Below, piece by piece: positions 1-5,503 of a stretch of DNA of 7,463 nucleotides. The first letter of the stretch is position 1. Every line of letters begins with the position of its first letter. The stretch covers positions 1 through 7,463 of the forward strand of contig JABDJZ010000020.1 of NCBI GenBank assembly GCA_013003255.1, in the 5' to 3' direction. This DNA is from Rhodothermales bacterium (lineage in GTDB: Bacteria > Bacteroidota > Rhodothermia > Rhodothermales > UBA10348). The notes beneath the pieces were generated by a model. It saw only the letters and a program-made list of their open reading frames with translations, did not search any database and was not told the DNA's origin. Made by a program: the position numbers and the translations under genes.

Positions 1-342
1 GTGACGGTGACTGCTAAGGAAGCGGTGTTCCTGCAGGAGGTCCTGGCAGTAATCGAGGACCACCTGGGTGATTCCACCTTCAGCGTGGACTGGCTCGCTG
101 ACGAAGTCGGGATCAGCCGGAGACAGCTGGAGAGACGCATCCAGGAGACGGCGGACCGGTCGCCGGGCGAGCTCATCCGGCACCTGCGGATTCAGAGGGG
201 TACCCAGCTCCTCCGAGCACATGCCGGCACCGTTTCGGAGATCTCCTACATGGTTGGATTCCGCTCGCCCTCCCATTTCTCCCGGGTATACCGAGATCTG
301 ACTGGGCAGGCTCCTTCGGAGGTCCGGGCAGAGCCAGACTGA
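1..342 (+). CDS. AraC-family DNA-binding domain, C-terminal part of a regulator (5' partial)
   Basis: The 113 residues are almost entirely an AraC/XylS-type double helix-turn-helix domain. The first HTH lies around residues 28-48 (FSVDWLADEVGISRRQLERR), and the second around 78-100, with the family signature YMVGFRSPSHFSRVYR followed by a GxAPSEVR ending. The frame is open at base 1 with a GTG there, and no ribosome site or sensor domain is visible. I infer this is the C-terminal end of a longer protein whose start lies outside the window. The FLQEVLAVIEDHLGD lead-in resembles the linker before AraC domains in hybrid two-component regulators of Bacteroidota, so a fused sensor kinase/response regulator is possible but cannot be shown. 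It stops with TGA 86 bases before the secreted-protein gene's first ATG, so it might regulate that gene or a more distant target. The domain assignment is firm; partner and ligand are unknown. Confidence 0.88.
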   Translation: MTVTAKEAVFLQEVLAVIEDHLGDSTFSVDWLADEVGISRRQLERRIQETADRSPGELIRHLRIQRGTQLLRAHAGTVSEISYMVGFRSPSHFSRVYRDLTGQAPSEVRAEPD

Positions 343-364
343 GCGAGAATCCGGGGTGTGTCGC

Positions 365-378
365 AAACGGAACCGTTT
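365..378. promoter_or_regulatory. Perfect inverted repeat AAACGG-AA-CCGTTT, possible operator
   Basis: In the 98-base gap between the AraC-type gene and the secreted-protein start at 441 there is a perfect 6+2+6 inverted repeat, followed by TTTC. A two-base loop cannot fold, and the foldable version (5 bp stem, GAAC loop) is weak, so a protein-binding site is more likely than a terminator. It lies about 60 bases upstream of the next start, a sensible operator position. A TACTAG at 404-409 could serve as a -10-like element, but I could not find a convincing -35 partner. Nothing shows which protein binds here. Confidence 0.3.
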
Positions 379-440
379 TCGACGCAATTCCGCGCTCTCC
401 GACTACTAGGCTGCCTTCAGAATCAACCATGAGGGCAGCC

Positions 441-2153
441 ATGAAAAAGCGGTACTTCCAGCGAGGAATTCTGCTCCTCGCCATCACACTTATTAGCATC
501 CCGGCGATGGCTCAAAAAGCCAAGATGCAGTTCATTCATGTGTCGCCGGACCTGAGTCTCAACGACGTCTCCATCTATGTGGATGGTGTCCTGCGGGTGG
601 AAAAGCTCGGTTACGCAGAGGCCACTCCGTACATCGAGGTGCCGGGGGGCCAGGAAACCGAAATAGCCGTTGTTAAACACGGTGACCACCTGGAGGAGGC
701 CGTCCTGGTTCGGACCGTCAATCCGCTCTCCACGACCAGCAGGTACGCGGTCCTGCACGGACTGACGGAGAGCGCCGGCTGGCCCGGTACTCCGGAAGGT
801 CGGGACATCAATCTGGACATGGCCTTTGGAGTCGGCGGTCAGACAGCCAGTCCATACAACATGCGTGTCCGGATGTTTAATGCCATGACGGATGCTCCGG
901 CAATCGATTGGTATATCGACTGGTCCACAGCGGCTGATGAACGCATCCGGAATGATGTGGACTACGGCGAGTTTTCCGCGATGATCGGTGGGGCCGCCAT
1001 CAGATACAGCGGGTATGCCACGGAGAGCGGAAAAGCGTGGCCTCGACTCCTCTCGGCCATGAACATGAACTTCGGCTCTGTCAGCGGCGAGCAGTTCATC
1101 GAAGTGCTGGCCGGTCTTTACGGGACGGCCGCGGGCCGCCGCAAGGGGGAACTGTTGTGGGTGCATCCCAACGGTGAGGTCGAGCACTTCCCCATTGAGA
1201 AACGGCCGGCCGAGGTCCAGTTCATCGGGGCCTCAGCTGACCCGATGCTTGAGACCGTCGATCTATGGGTGGACGGCTTCAAGGTGAAGTCGGACTTCCG
1301 CTACACCGGATGTACGCTGTTCCTGGACTTGACGGCTGGTCTTCCAGTCCAGGTTGCGCTCACGGAGCCTGGTGCCACCTCCCCGGACAATCCCATCTGG
1401 GAGGAGACGGTCACGTTCACTTCGCGGACCGAGAATCACGCGATCCTGGCAGGCTATCTGGATCCGACTGACGCGATGAATCCATACGGGTACGACCTTG
1501 AGGCAAAACTCTACGTGGACAACAGCGCTTCGAGTGATTGGCCCTATGTCGGCTTCGGTTACCGGATGTTCCATGCGGCACCGTACTGGCCCGCGGTGGA
1601 CTTCATGGTGGGGACGCCGAGAGAATTGGTCTTCCAGAATCTGGAGTTCGGGACGTTCACCTCAACCGTGAACGCACCCACGATCGCGGATACGGGCTCC
1701 ATCCAGCCCACCGCATCCCGGGACCTCCTCAACTCCGCCTTCTCGGACTTCGCGGACGCCGAGCACACGACCATCATATCGGTCCTGATGGGCACCGAAA
1801 ACAACCCGAAGTGGATGTACTACCGGAATGACGGCATGGAGTACGAGAACGCCTACGTAACCCATGCCGAGCCATCTCCGGATGTCCCCGAGGCCTTCGC
1901 ACTGGAGGGCAACTATCCCAACCCGTTCAATCCCGCGACCAGGATTGTCTACTCAGTGCCTGAGGCCAGTCTTGTTCAACTGGAGGTCTTTGACACCCTC
2001 GGACGAAGGGTCGAGATCCTGGTCAATGGGGTCACCGCGGCGGGCCGGCACGAGGTGGAATGGAGAGCCGATGGACATGCAAGCGGCATCTATCTCTACC
2101 GCTTGACCGCACCCGGTGTGCTGATCACCCGATCCATGGTGCTGCACAACTAG
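441..2153 (+). CDS. Secreted DUF4397-repeat protein with T9SS C-terminal sorting domain
   Basis: The product is 570 residues. The start at 441 is preferred over the in-frame ATG at 429 because GAGG (431-434) sits six bases upstream of it and it gives a clean signal peptide: MKKR, then a hydrophobic run (residues 10-21), then A-M-A with cleavage likely before Q25. The body has four DUF4397-like segments: about 29-90 (MQFIHVSPDLSLNDVSIYVDG), 143-180 (VRMFNAMTDAPAIDWYID), 258-330 (EVQFIGASADPMLETVDLWV) and 373-410 (GYRMFHAAPYWPAVDFMV). Segments 1 and 3 resemble each other, as do 2 and 4, suggesting an A-B unit duplicated once. Residues 484-570 form a type A T9SS sorting domain with YPNPFNP (492-498), VFDTLGRRVEIL and a GIYLYRLT ending. 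I infer export by Sec, outer-membrane passage by T9SS, and surface attachment or release. DUF4397 has no established enzyme activity, so a structural or adhesive role is only a guess. It is transcribed alone and ends at a strong terminator. Confidence 0.9.
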   Translation: MKKRYFQRGILLLAITLISIPAMAQKAKMQFIHVSPDLSLNDVSIYVDGVLRVEKLGYAEATPYIEVPGGQETEIAVVKHGDHLEEAVLVRTVNPLSTTSRYAVLHGLTESAGWPGTPEGRDINLDMAFGVGGQTASPYNMRVRMFNAMTDAPAIDWYIDWSTAADERIRNDVDYGEFSAMIGGAAIRYSGYATESGKAWPRLLSAMNMNFGSVSGEQFIEVLAGLYGTAAGRRKGELLWVHPNGEVEHFPIEKRPAEVQFIGASADPMLETVDLWVDGFKVKSDFRYTGCTLFLDLTAGLPVQVALTEPGATSPDNPIWEETVTFTSRTENHAILAGYLDPTDAMNPYGYDLEAKLYVDNSASSDWPYVGFGYRMFHAAPYWPAVDFMVGTPRELVFQNLEFGTFTSTVNAPTIADTGSIQPTASRDLLNSAFSDFADAEHTTIISVLMGTENNPKWMYYRNDGMEYENAYVTHAEPSPDVPEAFALEGNYPNPFNPATRIVYSVPEASLVQLEVFDTLGRRVEILVNGVTAAGRHEVEWRADGHASGIYLYRLTAPGVLITRSMVLHN

Positions 2154-2223
2154 TCATCGTGGACTCCCCTGAGGGATCCGCACCACCGCGGCGCCTCCAC
2201 CCGTTCCTCTGGAGCCGCCACCC

Positions 2224-2263
2224 GCGGGCCCGGCCTGAATCAAGGTCGGGCCCGCAGTTTTTT
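2224..2263 (+). terminator. Strong intrinsic terminator after the T9SS-tail gene
   Basis: The left arm GCGGGCCCGGCC (2224-2235) pairs with GGTCGGGCCCGC (2244-2255), giving 12 pairs with one G-U. An extra T-A pair (2236/2243) closes a six-base loop. After AG comes a run of six T (2258-2263). The stem is very GC-rich, as expected of a Rho-independent terminator. It lies 70 bases past the stop at 2153 and insulates the downstream operon. The stretch 2154-2223 holds nothing else I can identify. Confidence 0.93.
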
Positions 2264-2318
2264 CTTGCGGCCACGCCCCGAATCGACCTACTCTGCGGCT
2301 CGAACAACCCTCCAGGCC

Positions 2319-2888
2319 TTGAACTCTAGACGGACTTTCCTGAAATCCAGTGCCGCCGCAGTCGGCGGGTCCTGGGCCGTGATGAGTGCCCCTGTCGCGC
2401 TATCCGTATTTGATCTTGGGTGTTCCAATCGCGCCACCGGACGGTTCTCCACCCTGACCGAATCTGAGGCGGCTGAAGTCGAGGCGCTCACGGCCCTGAT
2501 CATGCCTTCTGATGAAACCGGGCCGGGAGCCCGGGAAGCAGGCGTGGTCTGGTTCGTTGACGCTGCGGTCTCCGGTGATCCGGATGGCCTTCAAGAACTC
2601 AGGGCCGGTCTGGCCGAGCTGTCCGCGGCGGCAGCCGGATACGGAAGCCCCTTGCTCTCGGCGCTTTCGCCCGAAGACCAGTTGGCCGTGGCTACGGCCA
2701 TTCAGGACACCGATTTTTTCGGCGCCATGCGGTCTGCCACCCTGAACGGGATGTTTGCGCACCCGAGGCATGGTGGCAACCGCGACAAGCAGGGCTGGCA
2801 ACTCATCGGCTTTGATGACCGGCATGCCTGGCTGCCCCCATTTGGACACTATGACGCTCCCTACCACAATGAGAACGACGCTACTTAG
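2319..2888 (+). CDS. Tat-exported gluconate 2-dehydrogenase subunit 3-like protein
   Basis: This 189-residue protein belongs to the Gluconate_2-dh3 family (small subunit of membrane FAD dehydrogenases). TTG at 2319 is chosen because it gives a typical Tat start, MNSRRTFLKSSAAAVGG, with the twin-arginine motif at residues 4-9 and a hydrophobic stretch to about residue 31. The frame is also open from a TTG at 2265, but that codon lies two bases past the terminator T run and adds unlikely sequence. No in-frame ATG precedes the Tat motif. Family hallmarks are LTALIMPSDETGPGAREAG (about 57-75) and HPRHGGNRDKQGWQLIGF (148-165). C35 follows D-L-G, a poor lipobox, so lipidation is doubtful. In characterised FAD sugar dehydrogenases the small subunit carries the Tat signal and takes the folded flavoprotein across the membrane; here the flavoprotein gene is two genes on. 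A promoter must fit in 2264-2318; TTGCGG (2265-2270) and TACTCT (2289-2294), 18 bases apart, are a weak candidate. Its 3' end overlaps the next gene by 20 nt. Confidence 0.88.
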   Translation: MNSRRTFLKSSAAAVGGSWAVMSAPVALSVFDLGCSNRATGRFSTLTESEAAEVEALTALIMPSDETGPGAREAGVVWFVDAAVSGDPDGLQELRAGLAELSAAAAGYGSPLLSALSPEDQLAVATAIQDTDFFGAMRSATLNGMFAHPRHGGNRDKQGWQLIGFDDRHAWLPPFGHYDAPYHNENDAT

Positions 2889-3303
2889 CCTGGCCGCGGC
2901 CCTCCTTCTGACCGGTTGTGCCTCACTCCACGGCGAGGACTCGGACATTGAACGCTATCCGTTCGGAGGCAGCGCGCCACTCTCCGAGGCTGTCCGCGTC
3001 GATGACGTGGTTTACCTCTCCGGCAAGCTCGGACTGTCCCGGGACGGAGAGCAGGGCATAACCGCTGAGACCAGGAGGACGATGGAAAACATCAAGACCT
3101 CGGTCGAGGCCAAAGGCGGCACCATGGCGGATATCGTCAAGTGCACGGTCTTTCTCACCAACATGTCGGACTACGGCGCCATGAACGACGTCTACCGCGA
3201 GTACTTCCCGGAGAACCCGCCGGCCCGAAGTGCCGTGGGTGTCAGCGAACTGGTGGCCAACGCGCTGATCGAGATTGAGTGCATAGCCGTCATCGACGAC
3301 TGA
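2869..3303 (+). CDS. RidA (YjgF/YER057c/UK114)-family putative lipoprotein
   Basis: The product is 144 residues. Starting at 2869 it opens with a lipoprotein signal: MRTT, a hydrophobic run (5-14), and the lipobox L-T-G-C with C17 as the lipidated cysteine. An in-frame ATG at 2851 would only add six residues. Residues 30-143 are a full RidA-like domain: YLSGKLG (49-55), MENIKTSVEAKGG (72-84), DIVKCTVFLTNMSDY (88-102), the signature PPARSAVGV with carboxylate-binding R120, and IEIECIAV with E137. The serine of the LSG motif (S51) is kept, but the position of the E. coli RidA active-site tyrosine appears to be L38. RidA proteins hydrolyse 2-aminoacrylate and other imines released by PLP enzymes, normally in the cytosol. 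A lipid-anchored, exported form is unusual. The frame begins 20 nt inside the preceding gene and its TGA shares one base with the ATG of the GMC gene, so translation is probably coupled. I infer it serves the exported dehydrogenase, either on its product or as a structural partner; the chemistry is unknown. I see no clear Shine-Dalgarno sequence. Confidence 0.88.
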   Translation: MRTTLLSLAAALLLTGCASLHGEDSDIERYPFGGSAPLSEAVRVDDVVYLSGKLGLSRDGEQGITAETRRTMENIKTSVEAKGGTMADIVKCTVFLTNMSDYGAMNDVYREYFPENPPARSAVGVSELVANALIEIECIAVIDD

Positions 3304-4940
3304 TGCGGCGCTTCCCGCTCAAGGATCAGGTGGACTTCGTCGTCATCGGCTCAGGCGCAGCCGGTGGCGTGATGGCCAAGGAACTGTCGACCGCGGGGTT
3401 CTCCGTGGTGGTCCTGGAGCAGGGACCCTACCTGACCTCGGAGGGATTCCGCCATGATGAGATTGGCGGACGCGAGGCCAGGGGCCTGGGAAGCCTCCAG
3501 AACCATACGCCGCAGTCCTTCCGAACGTCGGTCGACGAGGAGCCCCAACGGCGGGGCGTGCTCGGATACCTTCCGATGGTGGGCGGAACCAGCGTGCACT
3601 TCACCGGCAACTACTGGCGATTCCGGGAAATCGACTTCATCGAGAAGAGCCTGTTCGGGCCGGTTGCGGGCACGGGCATCGAGGACTGGCCGATTACCTA
3701 CGCGGACCTCGAACCGTACTACACCAAGGTGGACTGGGAAGTCGGCGTTTCGGGGGGAGCGAATCATTTTGATCCGCCGCGGTCCCGCCCGTACCCGATG
3801 CCACCCATGCCCATCAAGAGCTCGGGCATCCTGTTCAAGGACGCATGCGAGAAGCTGGGCCTGCACCCTGGGCCAGCCCCGATGGCCATCCTTTCCGAGC
3901 CTTACGACGGCCGGTCATCCTGCATTCACTGTGGCTTCTGCATGGGGAACGGGTGTGAGGTGGATGCCAAGTCGTCCTCCCTCGTCTCGATGATTCCGAA
4001 GGCGGAGGCCACGGGCAACTGCGAGATTCGGGCGCTGTGTACGGCGTCACGCATAGAAACTGATGCCTCGGGACGCGTCACGCGGGTGGTCTACTTCAAC
4101 GCGGACGGCGTCGAAGTGGCCCAGGAATGCCGCGCGGCTGTGGTCTGCGCGAATGGGTGCGAGACCCCTCGGCTCCTGTTGATGTCCGACTCGGCTCAAT
4201 TCCCGGACGGGCTCGCCAACTCCAGCGGCGTGGTCGGCAAGTACATTCTCGACAACGGTCAGGTACACGTGTACGGCCAGTTCGAGGAGCCGATGAACGA
4301 GTTCAAGAGTATCCAGGTTACCCAGATCTGCTGGGACTACTACGACACGGATCCCCGTCGCGGTTTCTGGGGCGGAGGCGGAATGGACGCCCGCTTTCAG
4401 TTCGGGCCGGCCAGCTTTGCGCGAAACGGCCTGCATCCGGACCAGCCCCGATGGGGCGCGGAGTACAAGCGGCTATTGAGCCACTACTACAACCGCACCA
4501 TCGATGTGAACGGGCACACCACCATCGTCCCGGTTGAGACCAATAACCTGGTACTGGACCGGGACAACCTGGATCGTTACGGCCGTCCGGGACTGATCGT
4601 CACCCTGAAAGACCACCCGGATGACATCGCGGTGCAGGAGTTCTTCGTGGACCGCTGCTGGGAGATTGTCGAGGCCATGAATCCCACCCGAATGTGGAGT
4701 CGGCCTGTGGGGACGCGCGGAGGCCAGGTGCATCTGCTGGGGACCTGCCGTATGGGCGACGACCCCTCGACTTCTGTCGTCGACCGGTATCACCGGGCAC
4801 ACGATGTGCCCAACCTCTTCCTGTGTGACGGATCCAGCTTTGTCTCCTCAGGTCGGGGACAGCCGACCATGACTATCCAGGCCCTGGCATTCCGGGCGGC
4901 GGATCACATCGCGGAGTTTGCGCGCCGAGGCGAGATTTAG
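3303..4940 (+). CDS. GMC-family FAD-dependent oxidoreductase (gluconate/sugar dehydrogenase-like large subunit)
   Basis: The product is 545 residues, a normal length for GMC oxidoreductases. ATG at 3303 overlaps the RidA stop as TGATG; an in-frame ATG at 3279 would add eight residues inside the RidA gene. The N-terminus has the FAD Rossmann motif GSGAAGG (16-22) with the ribose-binding acidic residue E39. The GGTSVHFTGNYW segment (about 97-108) fits the flavin-contacting region of the family. C207, C210, C213 and C218 (SCIHCGFCMGNGC) form a cluster-like motif; bacterial FAD sugar dehydrogenases of this family are known to carry an Fe-S cluster in the large subunit, so a cluster is plausible. 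Near the C-terminus H477 lies in VHLLGTCRMG, matching the catalytic histidine, and Q520 in GRGQPTMTIQALAFR takes the place of the usual second Asn/His. There is no signal peptide, consistent with Tat hitchhiking on the 2319-2888 product. It probably oxidises an alcohol or sugar-like substrate outside the cytoplasm; the substrate cannot be read from sequence. No cytochrome c subunit follows and no terminator is evident in 4941-5016. Confidence 0.92.
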   Translation: MRRFPLKDQVDFVVIGSGAAGGVMAKELSTAGFSVVVLEQGPYLTSEGFRHDEIGGREARGLGSLQNHTPQSFRTSVDEEPQRRGVLGYLPMVGGTSVHFTGNYWRFREIDFIEKSLFGPVAGTGIEDWPITYADLEPYYTKVDWEVGVSGGANHFDPPRSRPYPMPPMPIKSSGILFKDACEKLGLHPGPAPMAILSEPYDGRSSCIHCGFCMGNGCEVDAKSSSLVSMIPKAEATGNCEIRALCTASRIETDASGRVTRVVYFNADGVEVAQECRAAVVCANGCETPRLLLMSDSAQFPDGLANSSGVVGKYILDNGQVHVYGQFEEPMNEFKSIQVTQICWDYYDTDPRRGFWGGGGMDARFQFGPASFARNGLHPDQPRWGAEYKRLLSHYYNRTIDVNGHTTIVPVETNNLVLDRDNLDRYGRPGLIVTLKDHPDDIAVQEFFVDRCWEIVEAMNPTRMWSRPVGTRGGQVHLLGTCRMGDDPSTSVVDRYHRAHDVPNLFLCDGSSFVSSGRGQPTMTIQALAFRAADHIAEFARRGEI

Positions 4941-5016
4941 GCGTTGGCGAGCGTGCAGGTAAGGCCGTTTTCGGGCGGCGCTGCGGGGCGTGTCTAGACT
5001 GCAGTTCGCGGCGCTA

Positions 5017-5325
5017 TCAGGCTGCTGTACGGATTCCGGGCACAAGGCTCAGGCGAACGGGCTCGGGGCCTTCGTAGACCTGAAAGACCAGGCGGTCTCC
5101 CCGTCTTACCTCGCGAATGAATCCCTCGTCCATGGCACGGAGCACGGCGTAGGCGTGGCGGCGATGGCGGCACTCAAGAAGCAGGACCGGGCCTTCTCTT
5201 TCGAGTGCGGGTGTTTCGGGGTTTTCCCAGATTAGCGCCATGGCCGGCGTCATCACCTGGTCTACTTCCTCGCCCGGCTGGGCGACGGCGGCTTCTACGG
5301 CTTCAGAGAGATCTACGGCGTACAT
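5017..5325 (-). CDS. Hypothetical protein, 102 residues, family not recognised
   Basis: Starting at ATG 5325 the product is MYAVDLSEAVEAAVAQPGEE followed by an acidic, apparently soluble chain with no signal peptide or membrane segment. The second half alternates charged and hydrophobic residues (LLLECRHRRHAYAVLRAMDE, then RRGDRLVFQVYEGPEPVRLS), which looks like a small mixed alpha/beta fold. The frame stays open upstream to 5436, but that extension is rich in Arg/Thr/Cys and looks non-coding, so the inner start is preferred. Codon use in 5017-5325 is plausible for a gene, with mostly G or C in third positions. It converges with the GMC gene, 76 bases away. No Shine-Dalgarno sequence is visible; a small hairpin lies just upstream of the ATG. 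I do not recognise the family and assign no function. Confidence 0.55.
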   Translation of the reverse strand: MYAVDLSEAVEAAVAQPGEEVDQVMTPAMALIWENPETPALEREGPVLLLECRHRRHAYAVLRAMDEGFIREVRRGDRLVFQVYEGPEPVRLSLVPGIRTAA

Positions 5326-5326
5326 G

Positions 5327-5342
5327 GCACAGCGTGTTGTGC
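5327..5342 (-). repeat. Short inverted repeat just upstream of the small hypothetical gene
   Basis: GCACA (5327-5331) and TGTGC (5338-5342) form an inverted repeat with a six-base spacer; a G-T pair could extend it by one. On the minus strand it ends one base before the ATG at 5325, exactly where a ribosome site would lie. It could be an operator or an mRNA hairpin limiting initiation, but it is short enough to occur by chance. Confidence 0.3.
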
Positions 5343-5354
5343 TTAGGACGCCAT

Positions 5355-5408
5355 GCCCGCGTAGATATGGCCGGGTAAGTGTGCAACGCTCGAGGCGTGT
5401 ACGCGGGC
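5355..5408. repeat. Spaced 8-bp inverted repeat in the 5326-5503 intergenic stretch
   Basis: GCCCGCGT (5355-5362) is repeated inverted as ACGCGGGC (5401-5408), with a 38-base spacer that itself contains ACGC-TCGAG-GCGT (about 5386-5398). The arrangement lies upstream of the minus-strand gene starting at 5325. It may be regulatory or chance in GC-rich DNA. The rest of 5326-5503 holds a TCGGG/CCCGA pair (5447-5462) and a run of seven A (5484-5490), but no gene, tRNA or convincing terminator. Confidence 0.25.
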
Positions 5409-5503
5409 TATATGCGGATGGCATACAACCGGGCACGATGGTAGGATCGGGGCTGATCCCGAAACCTTAAGAGCCCGAGTCGCAAAAAAATCGCTGGGCC
5501 GGA

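Noticed and set aside
423..1187. 254-residue open frame on the minus strand inside the DUF4397/T9SS gene
   Set aside because: It is antisense to a well-supported gene with a signal peptide and recognised domains; the composition shows no domain or signal and fits a GC-rich shadow frame.
2400..2948. 182-residue minus-strand frame across the Tat-subunit and RidA genes
   Set aside because: Both plus-strand genes here have family-level motifs; the antisense product is Arg/Gly-rich with no recognisable domain.
3454..3993. 179-residue plus-strand frame within the GMC gene
   Set aside because: Rich in Arg, Ser and Thr and lacking motifs; it is an out-of-frame reading of a clear GMC oxidoreductase.
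4990..5235. 81-residue plus-strand frame opposite the small hypothetical gene
   Set aside because: The minus-strand frame has better codon use and a more protein-like composition; the plus frame appears to be its shadow.
5345..5470. tRNA-like or small structured RNA in the 5326-5503 gap
   Set aside because: Several short inverted repeats are present, but there is no T-loop GGTTCGA-type sequence, acceptor stem or anticodon arm.
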